Notes under the pieces: model-generated
What the model saw: the letters and a program-made list of their open reading frames with translations, nothing else
What the model was told of the DNA's origin: nothing
Databases searched by the model: none
Shown: one piece after another, positions 30,176-38,714 of the stretch
How the letters are laid out: the number at the start of each line of letters is the position of its first letter
Position numbering within the stretch: position 1 is the stretch's first letter
Made by a program: the position numbers and the translations under genes
Assembly: GCF_014204985.1 (NCBI RefSeq)
Contig: NZ_JACHMP010000001.1
Location: forward strand, 992,001 to 1,056,000
Direction: 5' to 3'
Length of the DNA: 64,000 nucleotides
Source: Streptosporangium becharense
Lineage (GTDB): Bacteria > Actinomycetota > Actinomycetes > Streptosporangiales > Streptosporangiaceae

Positions 30176-30229
30176 GGTGTCGTGGGTGTCGTGGGTGTCG
30201 CGGGTGTCGCGGGTGTCGCGGGTGTCGCG
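30176..30229. repeat. Six-copy 9-bp tandem repeat in nirB-nirD spacer
   Basis: Six perfect-phase units GGTGTCGYG (plus strand), first two with T and last four with C at the variable place. In the mRNA the unit is CGYGACACC. The array ends 24 nt before the nirD start codon, inside a 163-nt spacer. Such short arrays change copy number easily; an effect on NirD translation or mRNA processing is possible but unproven. Confidence 0.9.
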
Positions 30230-30315
30230 GACGGTGGACCGGCGGCCGGGAGGCTCTCCCGGCCTCGCGGAGCGGACGGCCGGGGCGGCCTGGGCGGGAT
30301 GGGCGGTCAGGGCGG

Positions 30316-32763
30316 TCAGGAGCGGACCGCCTCCAGCGGGATCAGCACCGGCTTGACCTGGTCGCGTTCGGTCTCGAACCTGATCGAGGGGTCGGGGGTG
30401 CCGGGGGCGTTGACGAAGGAGACGAACCTGCGCAGCTTGTCGGGGTCCTCGATCGTGGTGCGCCACTCGTCGGCGTAGCCGGCCACGTGCCGCTCCATCT
30501 GGGCCTCCAGGTCCGCGCAGATCCCCAGGGAGTCGTCCAGGACGACCTGCCTGACGTAGTCGAGGCCCTGGTCCTCCACCCAGGCCGAGGTCCGCTGGAG
30601 GCGGTCGGCGGTGCGGATGTAGAACATCAGGAACCGGTCGATGACCCGGATCAGCTCCTCGGTGCCCAGGTCGGAGGCGAACAGGTCGGCGTGGCGCGGG
30701 GTGAAGCCCCCGTTGCCGCCGACGTAGAGGTTCCAGCCCTTCTCGGTGGCGATGATGCCGAAGTCCTTGCTCCGGGCCTCGGCGCACTCGCGGGCACAGC
30801 CGGAGACGGCCGACTTGAGCTTGTGCGGCGAGCGCAGGCCCCGGTAGCGCAGCTCCAGCGCGATGGCCAGGCCCACCGAGTCCTGCACGCCGTAACGGCA
30901 CCAGGTGGAGCCCACGCACGACTTGATCGTGCGCAACGCCTTGCCGTAGGCGTGCCCGGACTCGAACCCGGCGTCGACCAGGCGCTTCCAGATCCGCGGC
31001 AGCTGCTCCACCCGCGCTCCGAACAGGTCGATCCGCTGCCCACCAGTGATCTTGGTGTAGAGGCCGAAGTCACGGGCCACCTCACCGATCACGATCAGCT
31101 TGTCGGGGGTGATCTCCCCGCCCGGGATGCGGGGCACCACCGAGTAGGTGCCGTTGCGCTGGATGTTGGCCAGGAAGTGGTCGTTGGTGTCCTGAAGGGC
31201 GGCCTGCTCCCCGTCGAGGATGTGGCCGTTGCCGAGCGAGGCCAGGATCGAGGCGACGACGGGCTTGCACACGTCGCAGCCGCGGCCGGTTCCGTGCTCG
31301 GTGATGAGCTGGGAGAACGTCGTGATGCCGCGTACCCGGACGATGTCGAACAGCTCGGCCCTGCTGTAGGTGAAGTGCTCGCACAGCGCCTTGGAGACCT
31401 CGACGCCCGAGGAGACCAGGATCCGCTTCAGCATCGGCACGCAGCTGCCGCAGGTGGTGCCCGCCCGGGTGCACGCTTTGATCCCGGCCACGTCGGTCAG
31501 GCCGTTCCCGGTGATCGCGGCGCACACCTGGCCCTTGGTGACGTTGTTGCAGGAGCAGACCTGGGCGTCGTCGGGCAACTCCATGTTCGCCGGGCCGCCG
31601 GTGAACAGCAGCTCGCTCGGCGCGCCGGGCAGGTCGCGGCCGACGAACGGCTTGAGCGTGTTGTACGGGGTGGCGTCGCCGACGCAGATGCCGCCCAGCA
31701 GGGTGCGGGCGTCGTCGCTGACGAACAGCTTCTGGTAGACGCCGCCCACCGGGTCCATGAAGGTCACGTCCAGCGCGCCGTCCATGGCGCCGAACTGGGC
31801 GACCTCCACGCCGAGCAGCTTCAGCTTGGTGGACAGGTCGGCGCGGGTGAAGACCGCCTCGCCGCCCAGGATCCGGTCCGCGGCGACCTCGGCCATGGTG
31901 AAGCACGGTCCGACCAGCCCGTAGACCATGCCGTCGTGCAGAGCGCACTCGCCGACCGCGTAGATCGCCGGGTCGCTGGTGCGCATCCCGTCGTCCACCG
32001 CGACGCCGCCGCGCGGGCCGACCTCCAGGCCCGCCTGCCTGGCCAGCTCGTCGCGGGGCCGCACCCCCGCGGAGAAGACCACCACCTGAGCGTCGATGAT
32101 CTCCCCGTCCGGCTTGACCAGCCCCGAGACCCGCCCGTCCGGCCCGGCGGCGACCTCCTTCGCGCCGGCCTCGGTGTGCACGGTCAGGCCCAGGGCCTCG
32201 ATGTGGCCGCGCAGCACGGCGCCGCCGCCCTCGTCGAGCTGGCGGGGCATGAGCCAGCCGCCCATCTCCACCACGTGGGTCGCGAGGCCCAGCCCGCGCA
32301 ACGCGTCGGCGGCCTCCAGGCCCAGCAGCCCGCCGCCGATGACGACCCCGCCGGTGGCGCCCGCGGCGGCCTCCCTGATCGCGTCGAGGTCGTCGATCGT
32401 CCGGTAGACGAAGCAGCCCGGCAGGTCCCGGCCCGGCACCGGCGGCACGAACGGGCTCGACCCGGTGGCCAGCACCAGCACGTCGTACGGCTCGACGTGG
32501 CCGTCGGCGACGGTGACCGTGCGCCTGTCCCGGTCGATGGCGGTGACCCGGGACGACAGCCGGAGCACGACCCCCTCGGGCACCGGGTAGGTGAGGTCCT
32601 CGACGCTCCTGCCCGCCAGGTAGGAGGTCAGCGCCACCCGGTCGTACGCGGGCCGCGGCTCCTCCCCCAGCACCGTGACCCGGCCGGCGAAACCCCCCGC
32701 GAGCAGGGCCTCGACCAGGCGGTTCGACGTCGGCCCGTGCCCCACAACGACAAGCCGTGACAT
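30316..32763 (-). CDS. nirB: Assimilatory nitrite reductase large subunit
   Basis: 815 residues from ATG 32763 with AGGAGG 8 nt upstream. FAD and NAD domains fill about 1-310. A BFD-type [2Fe-2S] segment follows (CSCNNVTKGQVC; GTTCGSC), then a second one (GRGCDVC). The siroheme/[4Fe-4S] ligands are Cys616 and Cys622 (CVGSTWC), Cys656 and Cys660 (CARECAEA). It carries six electrons from NAD(P)H to nitrite, giving ammonium. The start is 42 nt after the preceding oxidoreductase gene. All ligand cysteines are present, so the enzyme should be active. Confidence 0.95.
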   Translation of the reverse strand: MSRLVVVGHGPTSNRLVEALLAGGFAGRVTVLGEEPRPAYDRVALTSYLAGRSVEDLTYPVPEGVVLRLSSRVTAIDRDRRTVTVADGHVEPYDVLVLATGSSPFVPPVPGRDLPGCFVYRTIDDLDAIREAAAGATGGVVIGGGLLGLEAADALRGLGLATHVVEMGGWLMPRQLDEGGGAVLRGHIEALGLTVHTEAGAKEVAAGPDGRVSGLVKPDGEIIDAQVVVFSAGVRPRDELARQAGLEVGPRGGVAVDDGMRTSDPAIYAVGECALHDGMVYGLVGPCFTMAEVAADRILGGEAVFTRADLSTKLKLLGVEVAQFGAMDGALDVTFMDPVGGVYQKLFVSDDARTLLGGICVGDATPYNTLKPFVGRDLPGAPSELLFTGGPANMELPDDAQVCSCNNVTKGQVCAAITGNGLTDVAGIKACTRAGTTCGSCVPMLKRILVSSGVEVSKALCEHFTYSRAELFDIVRVRGITTFSQLITEHGTGRGCDVCKPVVASILASLGNGHILDGEQAALQDTNDHFLANIQRNGTYSVVPRIPGGEITPDKLIVIGEVARDFGLYTKITGGQRIDLFGARVEQLPRIWKRLVDAGFESGHAYGKALRTIKSCVGSTWCRYGVQDSVGLAIALELRYRGLRSPHKLKSAVSGCARECAEARSKDFGIIATEKGWNLYVGGNGGFTPRHADLFASDLGTEELIRVIDRFLMFYIRTADRLQRTSAWVEDQGLDYVRQVVLDDSLGICADLEAQMERHVAGYADEWRTTIEDPDKLRRFVSFVNAPGTPDPSIRFETERDQVKPVLIPLEAVRS

Positions 32764-32804
32764 GGGCGTGTCCTCCTTCTCGTCCGCTTCGTTCATCGGG
32801 CCGG

Positions 32805-34211
32805 TCACACCGGGACCCCTTCCTGCTCGCAGAGCCAGCCGACGATGCCCTCGACGGCGTCGCGGCAGCCGCCGCAGCCGGTCGTGGCGCGCGTGGCGGC
32901 GGCCACGGCCGCCACGTCACGGGCGCCCGACTCCCAGCAGGCCCGGATCTGTCCCTTCGTCACGTTGTTGCACTGGCAGACCTTCGCCGCGTCCGGCATC
33001 CTGACCGGGCTGTCGGCGACGGCGGCACTTGCGGGCAGGCCGGGGAACAGCAGCCCGGCGCGGTCGCCCGGCAGCGGAGCCCCCCGGTCGAACAGCTGGG
33101 TGAGGGTGCCCACCGCGGCCGTCTCGCCGAGGAGGATCGCACCGACCAGGCGGCCGTCGCGGATGACGAGCTTGCGGTAGGTGCCGGCGGCCCGGTGGCT
33201 GAACCGGACGACCTCGGCCTCGTCCTCGGTCAGGTGGGTCTCGCCCATCGCCGCCAGCTCCACGCTTTTCGCCTTCAGCCGGGTGACCAGGCGCGACCCC
33301 CGGTACCGGGCGGTCTTGTCGGTCCCGGTGACGAGGTCGGCGACCACGGCCGCCTGCTCCCAGGCGGGGGCGACCAGCCCGTACACCGTGCCCCGGTGCT
33401 CGGCGCACTCGCCGATCGCGAAGACCGACGGGTCGTCGGTGCGCATCTCGTCGTCGACGACGATCCCGCGTTCCACGTGCAGCCCGGCGTCGCGGGCCAG
33501 GTCCGTCACCGGGCGGACCCCGCACGCGAGGACGACCAGGTCGGCCTCGACCGTCTCGCCACCCGCGAGCCGCACGCCGTCGTCGAGGATCTCCTCCACC
33601 ACGACGCCGGTCCTGGTCCGCACGCCCAGCGTGTCCAGCGTCTGGCCGAGCACCAGCCCGGCCTCGGCGTCCAGCTGGCGTTCCATCAGGTGCCCGGCCA
33701 GGTGCAGCAGCGTCACCGGCAGGCCGCGGCCGGCCAGGCCGCGGGCGGCCTCGATGCCGAGCAGCCCGCCGCCGACCACCACGGCGCCGCGCGCGGCGCC
33801 GGCCGCCCGCAGGATGGCCCGGCAGTCGTCGAGGGTGCGGAAGGCGACCGCCCGCTCCGCCCCGGGCACCGGCGGCACCACGGCCCGGCTGCCGGTGGCG
33901 AGCACGAGCACGTCGTACGGCTCACGCCGGCCGGTGGCGGTGATCACCGCCTGGGTCTCCCGGTCGACGGCGGTCACCTCGACGCCGAGCATCGCGGTGA
34001 CCCCGTGGTCGGCGTACCAGGACGGGTCGAGCAGCCGGACCTGGTCCGGCTGCATGGTGCCGGCCACCACGTTCGACAGCAGCACCCGGTTGTAGGGCTG
34101 CCAGGTCTCGGCCCCGAAGACGGTCAGCCTGGCGTGCTCGTCCCGGGCGCGGACCTCGCTGACGAGGCGGGCGCCCGCCATACCGTTGCCCACGACGACG
34201 ATCCTGGTCAT
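32805..34211 (-). CDS. FAD-dependent electron-transfer subunit of assimilatory nitrate reductase
   Basis: 468 residues. It resembles the N-terminal half of NirB: FAD motif VVVGNGMAGARL, NAD motif VVVGGGLLGIEAARGL, GECAEHRG, then a C-terminal BFD [2Fe-2S] domain (CQCNNVTKGQIRAC; TGCGGC). It has no siroheme domain. Its start overlaps the nasA stop by 4 nt, so it most likely feeds NAD(P)H electrons to NasA, as NasC-type subunits do. An alternative is a second NirB-like reductase component. Confidence 0.85.
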   Translation of the reverse strand: MTRIVVVGNGMAGARLVSEVRARDEHARLTVFGAETWQPYNRVLLSNVVAGTMQPDQVRLLDPSWYADHGVTAMLGVEVTAVDRETQAVITATGRREPYDVLVLATGSRAVVPPVPGAERAVAFRTLDDCRAILRAAGAARGAVVVGGGLLGIEAARGLAGRGLPVTLLHLAGHLMERQLDAEAGLVLGQTLDTLGVRTRTGVVVEEILDDGVRLAGGETVEADLVVLACGVRPVTDLARDAGLHVERGIVVDDEMRTDDPSVFAIGECAEHRGTVYGLVAPAWEQAAVVADLVTGTDKTARYRGSRLVTRLKAKSVELAAMGETHLTEDEAEVVRFSHRAAGTYRKLVIRDGRLVGAILLGETAAVGTLTQLFDRGAPLPGDRAGLLFPGLPASAAVADSPVRMPDAAKVCQCNNVTKGQIRACWESGARDVAAVAAATRATTGCGGCRDAVEGIVGWLCEQEGVPV

Positions 34212-36313
34212 CCGGCACGCTCCACTCTGACGGCGCAGACTTTGAACTCCGGCATCCGCGACGCCGGATCGAGGGCGGGGTTGGTGAGCAGGTTGGCGCC
34301 GGGCCAGTGGAACGGCATGAACACCGTGTCCGGCCGGATGCCCGGGTTGACGCGGGCCGCACCCTCGGTCTCACCTCGCCTGCTGACCACCCGCAGCCTG
34401 TCGCCGGACGTCACCGCCAGGCGCTCGGCGAGGTCGGGGTGGAGTTCCACGAAGGTGTCGGCGGCCGCCGCGTTGAGCGCGGCGATCCGCCGCGTCTGCG
34501 CGCCGCTCTGGTAGTGCGCGAGCACCCGCCCGGTCGTCAGGTACAGCGGGTACTCACCGTCGACGTCCTCCTGCGGCCCGCGGTGCTCCACCGGCGTGAA
34601 CCGTGCGCGGCCGTCGGGGGTGGCGAAGCGGTCCAGGAAGGGGCGGGGGGTGCCGGGGTGGTCCTCGGCCGGGCAGGGCCAGAACACCCCGGTCTCGGCG
34701 GCGATCCGCTCGTAGGTGATCCCGGCGTAGTCGGCGATCCCGCCGGCCGACGCTCGGCGGAGCTCGTCGAAGACCTCGCGGGGGTCGGCGGGGAAGCCCT
34801 CGGCCCCGCCCAGCCGCTCGGCGAGCCCCCGGAGGATCTCCAGGTCGCTGCGCACCCCCGGCGGCGGGGCGACCGCCCGGCGGCGCAGCAGCACCCTGCC
34901 CTCCAGGTTGGTCATGGTGCCGCTCTCCTCGGCCCACTGGGTGGTGGGCAGGACGACGTCGGCCGTCGCGGCGGTCTCCGACATGACGAGGTCGGAGACC
35001 ACCAGCAGGTCCAGCCGGGCGAGCCGCTCGGCGACGCGGCCGGCGCGCGGCGCCGAGACCAGCGGGTTGGAACCGAACAGCAGCAGTGCCCTGGGCCCTG
35101 CCTCGGTGCCGAGCGCGTCCAGCAACTCGTACGCGGAACGGCCGGGCCCCGGCAGGGTGTCGGGGTCGACGCCCCACACCGCGGCCACGTGAGCGCGGGC
35201 GGCGGGGTCGTCGATCTTCCGGTAGCCGGGAAGCTGGTCCGCCTTCTGGCCGTGCTCACGACCGCCCTGCCCGTTGCCCTGTCCGGTGACGCAGCCGTAG
35301 CCGGAGCCCTCGCGGCCGGGCAGCCCGAGGGCGAGGGCCAGGTTGATGAAGGCGCTCACCGTGTCGGTGCCCTTGGCGTGCTGTTCGGTGCCGCGTCCGG
35401 TGAGGATCGCCGCCCGGTCCGCGCCCGCGAGGATCTCCACGGCGGCGCGCATCAGCGCGACCGGCACGCCGGTGACGCGCTCCACCCGCTCGGGCCACCA
35501 GGCCGCGACCGAGGTGCGGACGGCGTCGAACCCGTTCGTCCTGGCGGCCACGTAGTCCTCGTCGACGTGTCCCTCGGCGATCACGATGTGCAGCAGGGCC
35601 AGCGCCAGCGCGAGGTCGGTGCCGGGGGTCGGTTGCAGGTGCAGGTCGGCCTGGCGGGCGGTCGCGGTGACGCGCGGGTCGATGACGACCAGCCTGCCGC
35701 CCCGTTCCCGCATCGTGGCCAGGTGGCGGACGAACGGTGGCATGGTCTCGGCCACGTTCCCGCCGGCGAGCAGGACGGCGTCGGCGCGGGCGAGGTCGGT
35801 GATCGGGAAGGGCAGGCCGCGGTCCATGCCGAAGGCCCGGTTGGTGGCCGCGGCGGCCGAGGACATGCAGAAGCGCCCGTTGTAGTCGATCTGGCTGGTC
35901 CGCAGCACCACCCGGGCGAACTTGCCGAGCTGGTACGCCTTCTCGTTGGTGAGGCCGCCTCCGCCGAACACGGCCACGCCGTCGGGGCCGTGTTCCGCCT
36001 GGACGGCGCGGATGCGGTCGGCGACGAAGTCGAGCGCCTCGTCCCAGCCGACCTCCCGCCCGTGCAGGAGCGGGGTGGTGAGCCGCTCACCACCGGTCAG
36101 CAGCTCGCCGGCGGTCCAGCCCTTCTGGCACAGGCCGCCCGCGTTGGCGGGTATGTCGTCTCGCGGGGTGATGGCGACCGTCTCCCCCGCGGCGACGTTC
36201 ATGCCGCACTGCAGAGCGCAGTAAGGGCAGTGTGTCGCCGTCCCGGCCTTCACAGGCGCCGGGGCGGGAAGTGAGATCGGCATGGGTTCGATGGTGCTTT
36301 CAGGCGGTTTCAC
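34208..36313 (-). CDS. nasA: Assimilatory nitrate reductase catalytic subunit
   Basis: 701 residues from a GTG (36313); an ATG ten codons later is possible. The N-terminal [4Fe-4S] cluster uses Cys29, Cys32, Cys36 and Cys62 (CPYCALQC; GGLCQKGW). The probable Mo-ligand Cys is in DYNGRFCMSSA. The C-terminal molydopterin-dinucleotide domain contains YLTTGRVLAHYQSGAQTRR. It reduces nitrate to nitrite in the cytosol; there is no Tat signal. It lacks the C-terminal [2Fe-2S] tail of some homologues, which fits having a separate electron-transfer subunit. It needs molybdopterin guanine dinucleotide, for which moaA and mobA lie 17-19 kb away in the same window. Confidence 0.93.
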   Translation of the reverse strand: MKPPESTIEPMPISLPAPAPVKAGTATHCPYCALQCGMNVAAGETVAITPRDDIPANAGGLCQKGWTAGELLTGGERLTTPLLHGREVGWDEALDFVADRIRAVQAEHGPDGVAVFGGGGLTNEKAYQLGKFARVVLRTSQIDYNGRFCMSSAAAATNRAFGMDRGLPFPITDLARADAVLLAGGNVAETMPPFVRHLATMRERGGRLVVIDPRVTATARQADLHLQPTPGTDLALALALLHIVIAEGHVDEDYVAARTNGFDAVRTSVAAWWPERVERVTGVPVALMRAAVEILAGADRAAILTGRGTEQHAKGTDTVSAFINLALALGLPGREGSGYGCVTGQGNGQGGREHGQKADQLPGYRKIDDPAARAHVAAVWGVDPDTLPGPGRSAYELLDALGTEAGPRALLLFGSNPLVSAPRAGRVAERLARLDLLVVSDLVMSETAATADVVLPTTQWAEESGTMTNLEGRVLLRRRAVAPPPGVRSDLEILRGLAERLGGAEGFPADPREVFDELRRASAGGIADYAGITYERIAAETGVFWPCPAEDHPGTPRPFLDRFATPDGRARFTPVEHRGPQEDVDGEYPLYLTTGRVLAHYQSGAQTRRIAALNAAAADTFVELHPDLAERLAVTSGDRLRVVSRRGETEGAARVNPGIRPDTVFMPFHWPGANLLTNPALDPASRMPEFKVCAVRVERAG

Positions 36314-36328
36314 CGCGGGGTCCCCCCT

Positions 36329-36366
36329 GTTACCGGTGTGCTACAAGCCACTAACCGCGTTCACAC
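36329..36366 (-). promoter_or_regulatory. GlnR-like box upstream of nasA
   Basis: Four AC half-sites stand exactly 11 bp apart: GTTAC (36329), GCTAC (36340), CTAAC (36351) and CACAC (36362). This matches the n6 spacing of GlnR boxes (gTnAc-n6-GaAAc), the nitrogen regulator of actinomycetes. It lies 16-53 bp before the nasA start, in the narK-nasA spacer, giving a second control point inside the cluster. Confidence 0.5.
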
Positions 36367-36429
36367 GCGAGACGAGGCGGAAGTGAGGTGTCCGTCGGCG
36401 GGGCCGGCGCCGGAGGTGAGCCGGATGCC

Positions 36430-36555
36430 GGTGCGGGCGCCGGGACCGGGACGGGTGCCGGTGCGGGCGCCGGGACCGGGACGGATAACGGTGCCGGTGC
36501 CGGGACGGGTGCCGGTGCCGGTGCCGGGACGGGTGCCGGTGCCGGTGCCGGGACC
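36430..36555. repeat. GC-rich tandem repeat in narK-nasA spacer
   Basis: Two copies of a 24-bp core (GGTGCGGGCGCC + GGGACCGGGACG) begin at 36430 and 36460. They are followed by shorter relatives GGTGCCGGTGCCGGGACG (36490), a 24-bp unit at 36508 and another at 36532. The whole is made of GGTGCC/GGGACG blocks. It is noncoding: the open frames through it are low-complexity Gly-Ala-Thr. It may form strong RNA structure after narK. Confidence 0.85.
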
Positions 36556-36584
36556 CGGGCGGGCCCCGCCGGCGCCGCCGGGCG

Positions 36585-37907
36585 TCACACCCGGGCGGCG
36601 GCCAGGCTCGGCACGGGCCCCGTGGTGCGCAGGTAGCAGGCCCAGGTGACGAGCGCGCACAGGGCGTAGAAGGCGGCGAAGGCGGCCAGTGCGGCGCCCG
36701 CTCCCCCGGTCGCGGCCAGGGAGCTGCCGAAACCCCGGTTGATGAAGAATCCACCGAAGGCACCGACCGCGGAGATGATGCCGATCGCGGCGGAGGCGTC
36801 CCGTTTGCCGACCGCCACGGCGGCCTCGTGGGCGGGCGTGCCGGGGGCGAGGCCCGCGGTGGCCTTGGCCCGGAAGATCGCGGGGATCATCCGGTACGTG
36901 GAGCCGTTGCCGACGCCGGTGGTGCCGACCAGGAGCATGTAGGCGCCGAAGAACAGGACGAAGGAGTGCTGGGCCAGGCCCTGCCAGACCAGAGCCGCCG
37001 CACCCGCCATGGCGCCGAAGTTGAGCAGGGTCACCCGTGCGCCGCCGAGGCGGTCCGACAGCCAGCCGCCGGCCGGGCGGACCAGCGAGCCGAGCAGCGG
37101 CCCCAGGAAGGCCAGCCAGACCAGGGAGGCGTACTCGGGGAACTGGCTCTTGATGAGCAGCGGGAACGCGGTGGAGTAGCCGATGAAGGAGCCGAAGGTG
37201 CCGATGTACAGGACCGACATGATCCAGGTCTGGGCCCGTCCGGCGATCCTCAGCTGCTCCCGGGGACTGGCCTTGGCGGTGCTCAGGTTGTCCATGAAGA
37301 AGTAGGCGCCGATCGCGGCGGCCAGGATGAACGGAATCCAGAACAGCCCGGCGGCGGCCAGCCCGAACGCGCCGATCACCAGCGGCATGACGAGCTGCAC
37401 CGAGCTGACCCCGATGTTGCCGCCGGCCGCGTTGAGCCCGAGCGCCGACCCCTGCTTGTGCTGGGGGTAGAAGTAGGTGATGTTGGCCATGCTGGAGGCG
37501 AAGTTGCCGCCGCCCAGCCCCGCGGTGGCCGCGATGACCAGGAACACCCAGTAGGGGGTCGCGGGGTCGCTGACCGCGAAGGCCAGCAGGACCGCGGGGA
37601 TGAGCAGCAGCGCGGCGCTCACCACGGTGAAGTTACGCCCGCCGAACTTCGCCGGGCCGAAGGTGTAGGGGATGCGCAACGCCGAACCGATCAGGTTGGG
37701 CAGCGACACCATCCAGAAGAGCTGGTCGGTGGAGAACCGGTAGGAGCCGAGCTGGACCGCGACGATGCTCCACACCGTCCAGATCGTGAATCCGAGGTGC
37801 TCGGCGAAGATGGAGAAGATCAGGTTGCGGCGGGCCACGTTCTTGCCGCCGGCCTCCCAGAAGGCGGGGTCGTCGGGACGCCAGTCGCTGATCCATGGCT
37901 TCGCCAT
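36585..37907 (-). CDS. narK: NarK-type nitrate/nitrite transporter
   Basis: 440 residues from ATG 37907 with AGGAGG 4 nt upstream. Twelve hydrophobic helices of the major facilitator superfamily, nitrate/nitrite porter branch, are visible; the glycine-rich segments are AGLGGGNFASSMANI and VGTTGVGNGSTYRM. It imports nitrate and may export nitrite. It is the first gene of the nitrate module and is transcribed away from def. Confidence 0.93.
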   Translation of the reverse strand: MAKPWISDWRPDDPAFWEAGGKNVARRNLIFSIFAEHLGFTIWTVWSIVAVQLGSYRFSTDQLFWMVSLPNLIGSALRIPYTFGPAKFGGRNFTVVSAALLLIPAVLLAFAVSDPATPYWVFLVIAATAGLGGGNFASSMANITYFYPQHKQGSALGLNAAGGNIGVSSVQLVMPLVIGAFGLAAAGLFWIPFILAAAIGAYFFMDNLSTAKASPREQLRIAGRAQTWIMSVLYIGTFGSFIGYSTAFPLLIKSQFPEYASLVWLAFLGPLLGSLVRPAGGWLSDRLGGARVTLLNFGAMAGAAALVWQGLAQHSFVLFFGAYMLLVGTTGVGNGSTYRMIPAIFRAKATAGLAPGTPAHEAAVAVGKRDASAAIGIISAVGAFGGFFINRGFGSSLAATGGAGAALAAFAAFYALCALVTWACYLRTTGPVPSLAAARV

Positions 37908-37996
37908 CGTTCCTCCTGCGGTGTTCGGGGGTGGCATCGTCACCGCAATGTAGGAGGACGGCGTTACGCACATTCACGTTCTGTGATGGTGCACCG

Positions 37997-38061
37997 GTTA
38001 CACGTAACTAACCGCGGAAATATGCAACCAACACGTCGCACATACGCAACAGCGTGGAAAC
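37997..38061. promoter_or_regulatory. GlnR-like boxes upstream of narK
   Basis: GTTAC (37997) and CTAAC (38008) are 11 bp apart, and GCAAC (38046) with GAAAC (38057) form a second pair that matches gTnAc-n6-GaAAc closely. AACAC (38030) and CATAC (38041) fall on the same 11-bp phase. They lie 90-155 bp upstream of narK in an AT-rich stretch. Nitrogen control by GlnR, possibly with NnaR, is the expected function. Confidence 0.5.
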
Positions 38062-38176
38062 ATGGTGATCAGTTAGATCTCTCCCGGGTGAACGCCGTGG
38101 ATTCCGCGGTCACGGTTGGTCCGGCCCGGCGAGGGGAATCGTCTCGGTGCCCGTCAGACATCCTCAGGGAGCGCGT

Positions 38177-38653
38177 GTGGCCGTCCAGCCGATCCGACTG
38201 TTCAGCGACCCGGTGCTACGCACAGTAGCGGAGCCGGTGACCGCGTTCGACCGCGAGCTGCGCGGCCTGGTCAAATCCCTCCAGGCGACCATGCGCGCCG
38301 GGACCGGGCGTGCCGGCCTGGCGGCGCCGCAGATCGGCGTCCCGGCGCGGGTGCTCGTCTATGAACTGGACGGCAAGTCCGGTCACCTGGTCAACCCCCG
38401 GCTGGAGCTGTCGGAGCGGAGGATCGTGGCCGACGAGGCCTGCCTGTCGGCGCCGGGTGTCTGGTGGCCGCTGGAACGGGCCTACATGGTCACCGCCCGC
38501 GGACGCGACATGTTCGGCAAGCCGGTCACCGTGCGGGCCCTGGGCATGCTCGCCCGGGTGCTCCAGCACGAGGTCGACCACCTCGACGGCATCCTGTTCG
38601 CCGACCACCTCCCCGACGACGAGCGGGAGCGTTTCCTCGCCTCGATCGGCTGA
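38177..38653 (+). CDS. def: Peptide deformylase
   Basis: 158 residues from GTG 38177, chosen because AGGGAG lies 5 nt before it; a GTG ten codons earlier lacks such a site. The three PDF motifs are AGLAAPQIGV, DEACLSAPG (metal Cys) and QHEVDHLDG with His131, Glu132 and His135. It removes the formyl group from new proteins in the cytosol using Fe2+ or Zn2+. The second motif has EACLS in place of EGCLS, a variant common in actinomycete accessory PDFs, so it may be one of several copies in the genome. Confidence 0.9.
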   Translation: MAVQPIRLFSDPVLRTVAEPVTAFDRELRGLVKSLQATMRAGTGRAGLAAPQIGVPARVLVYELDGKSGHLVNPRLELSERRIVADEACLSAPGVWWPLERAYMVTARGRDMFGKPVTVRALGMLARVLQHEVDHLDGILFADHLPDDERERFLASIG

Positions 38654-38714
38654 TCCGCCCCGTCACGGCCCCGGAGCATCCGCCCGGGGCCCGTGACACG
38701 CGATCGGGTCCCCC

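Noticed and set aside
30149-30919. Minus-strand frame containing DTRDTRDTHDTH repeats
   Set aside because: It is a shifted reading of nirB's 3' end plus the intergenic 9-bp repeat; nirB occupies the correct frame with all its cysteine ligands.
36388-36636. Possible Gly-Ala-Thr repeat peptide from the narK-nasA spacer
   Set aside because: The frame exists only because the tandem repeats have periods divisible by three; it runs antisense into narK and has no start signal.
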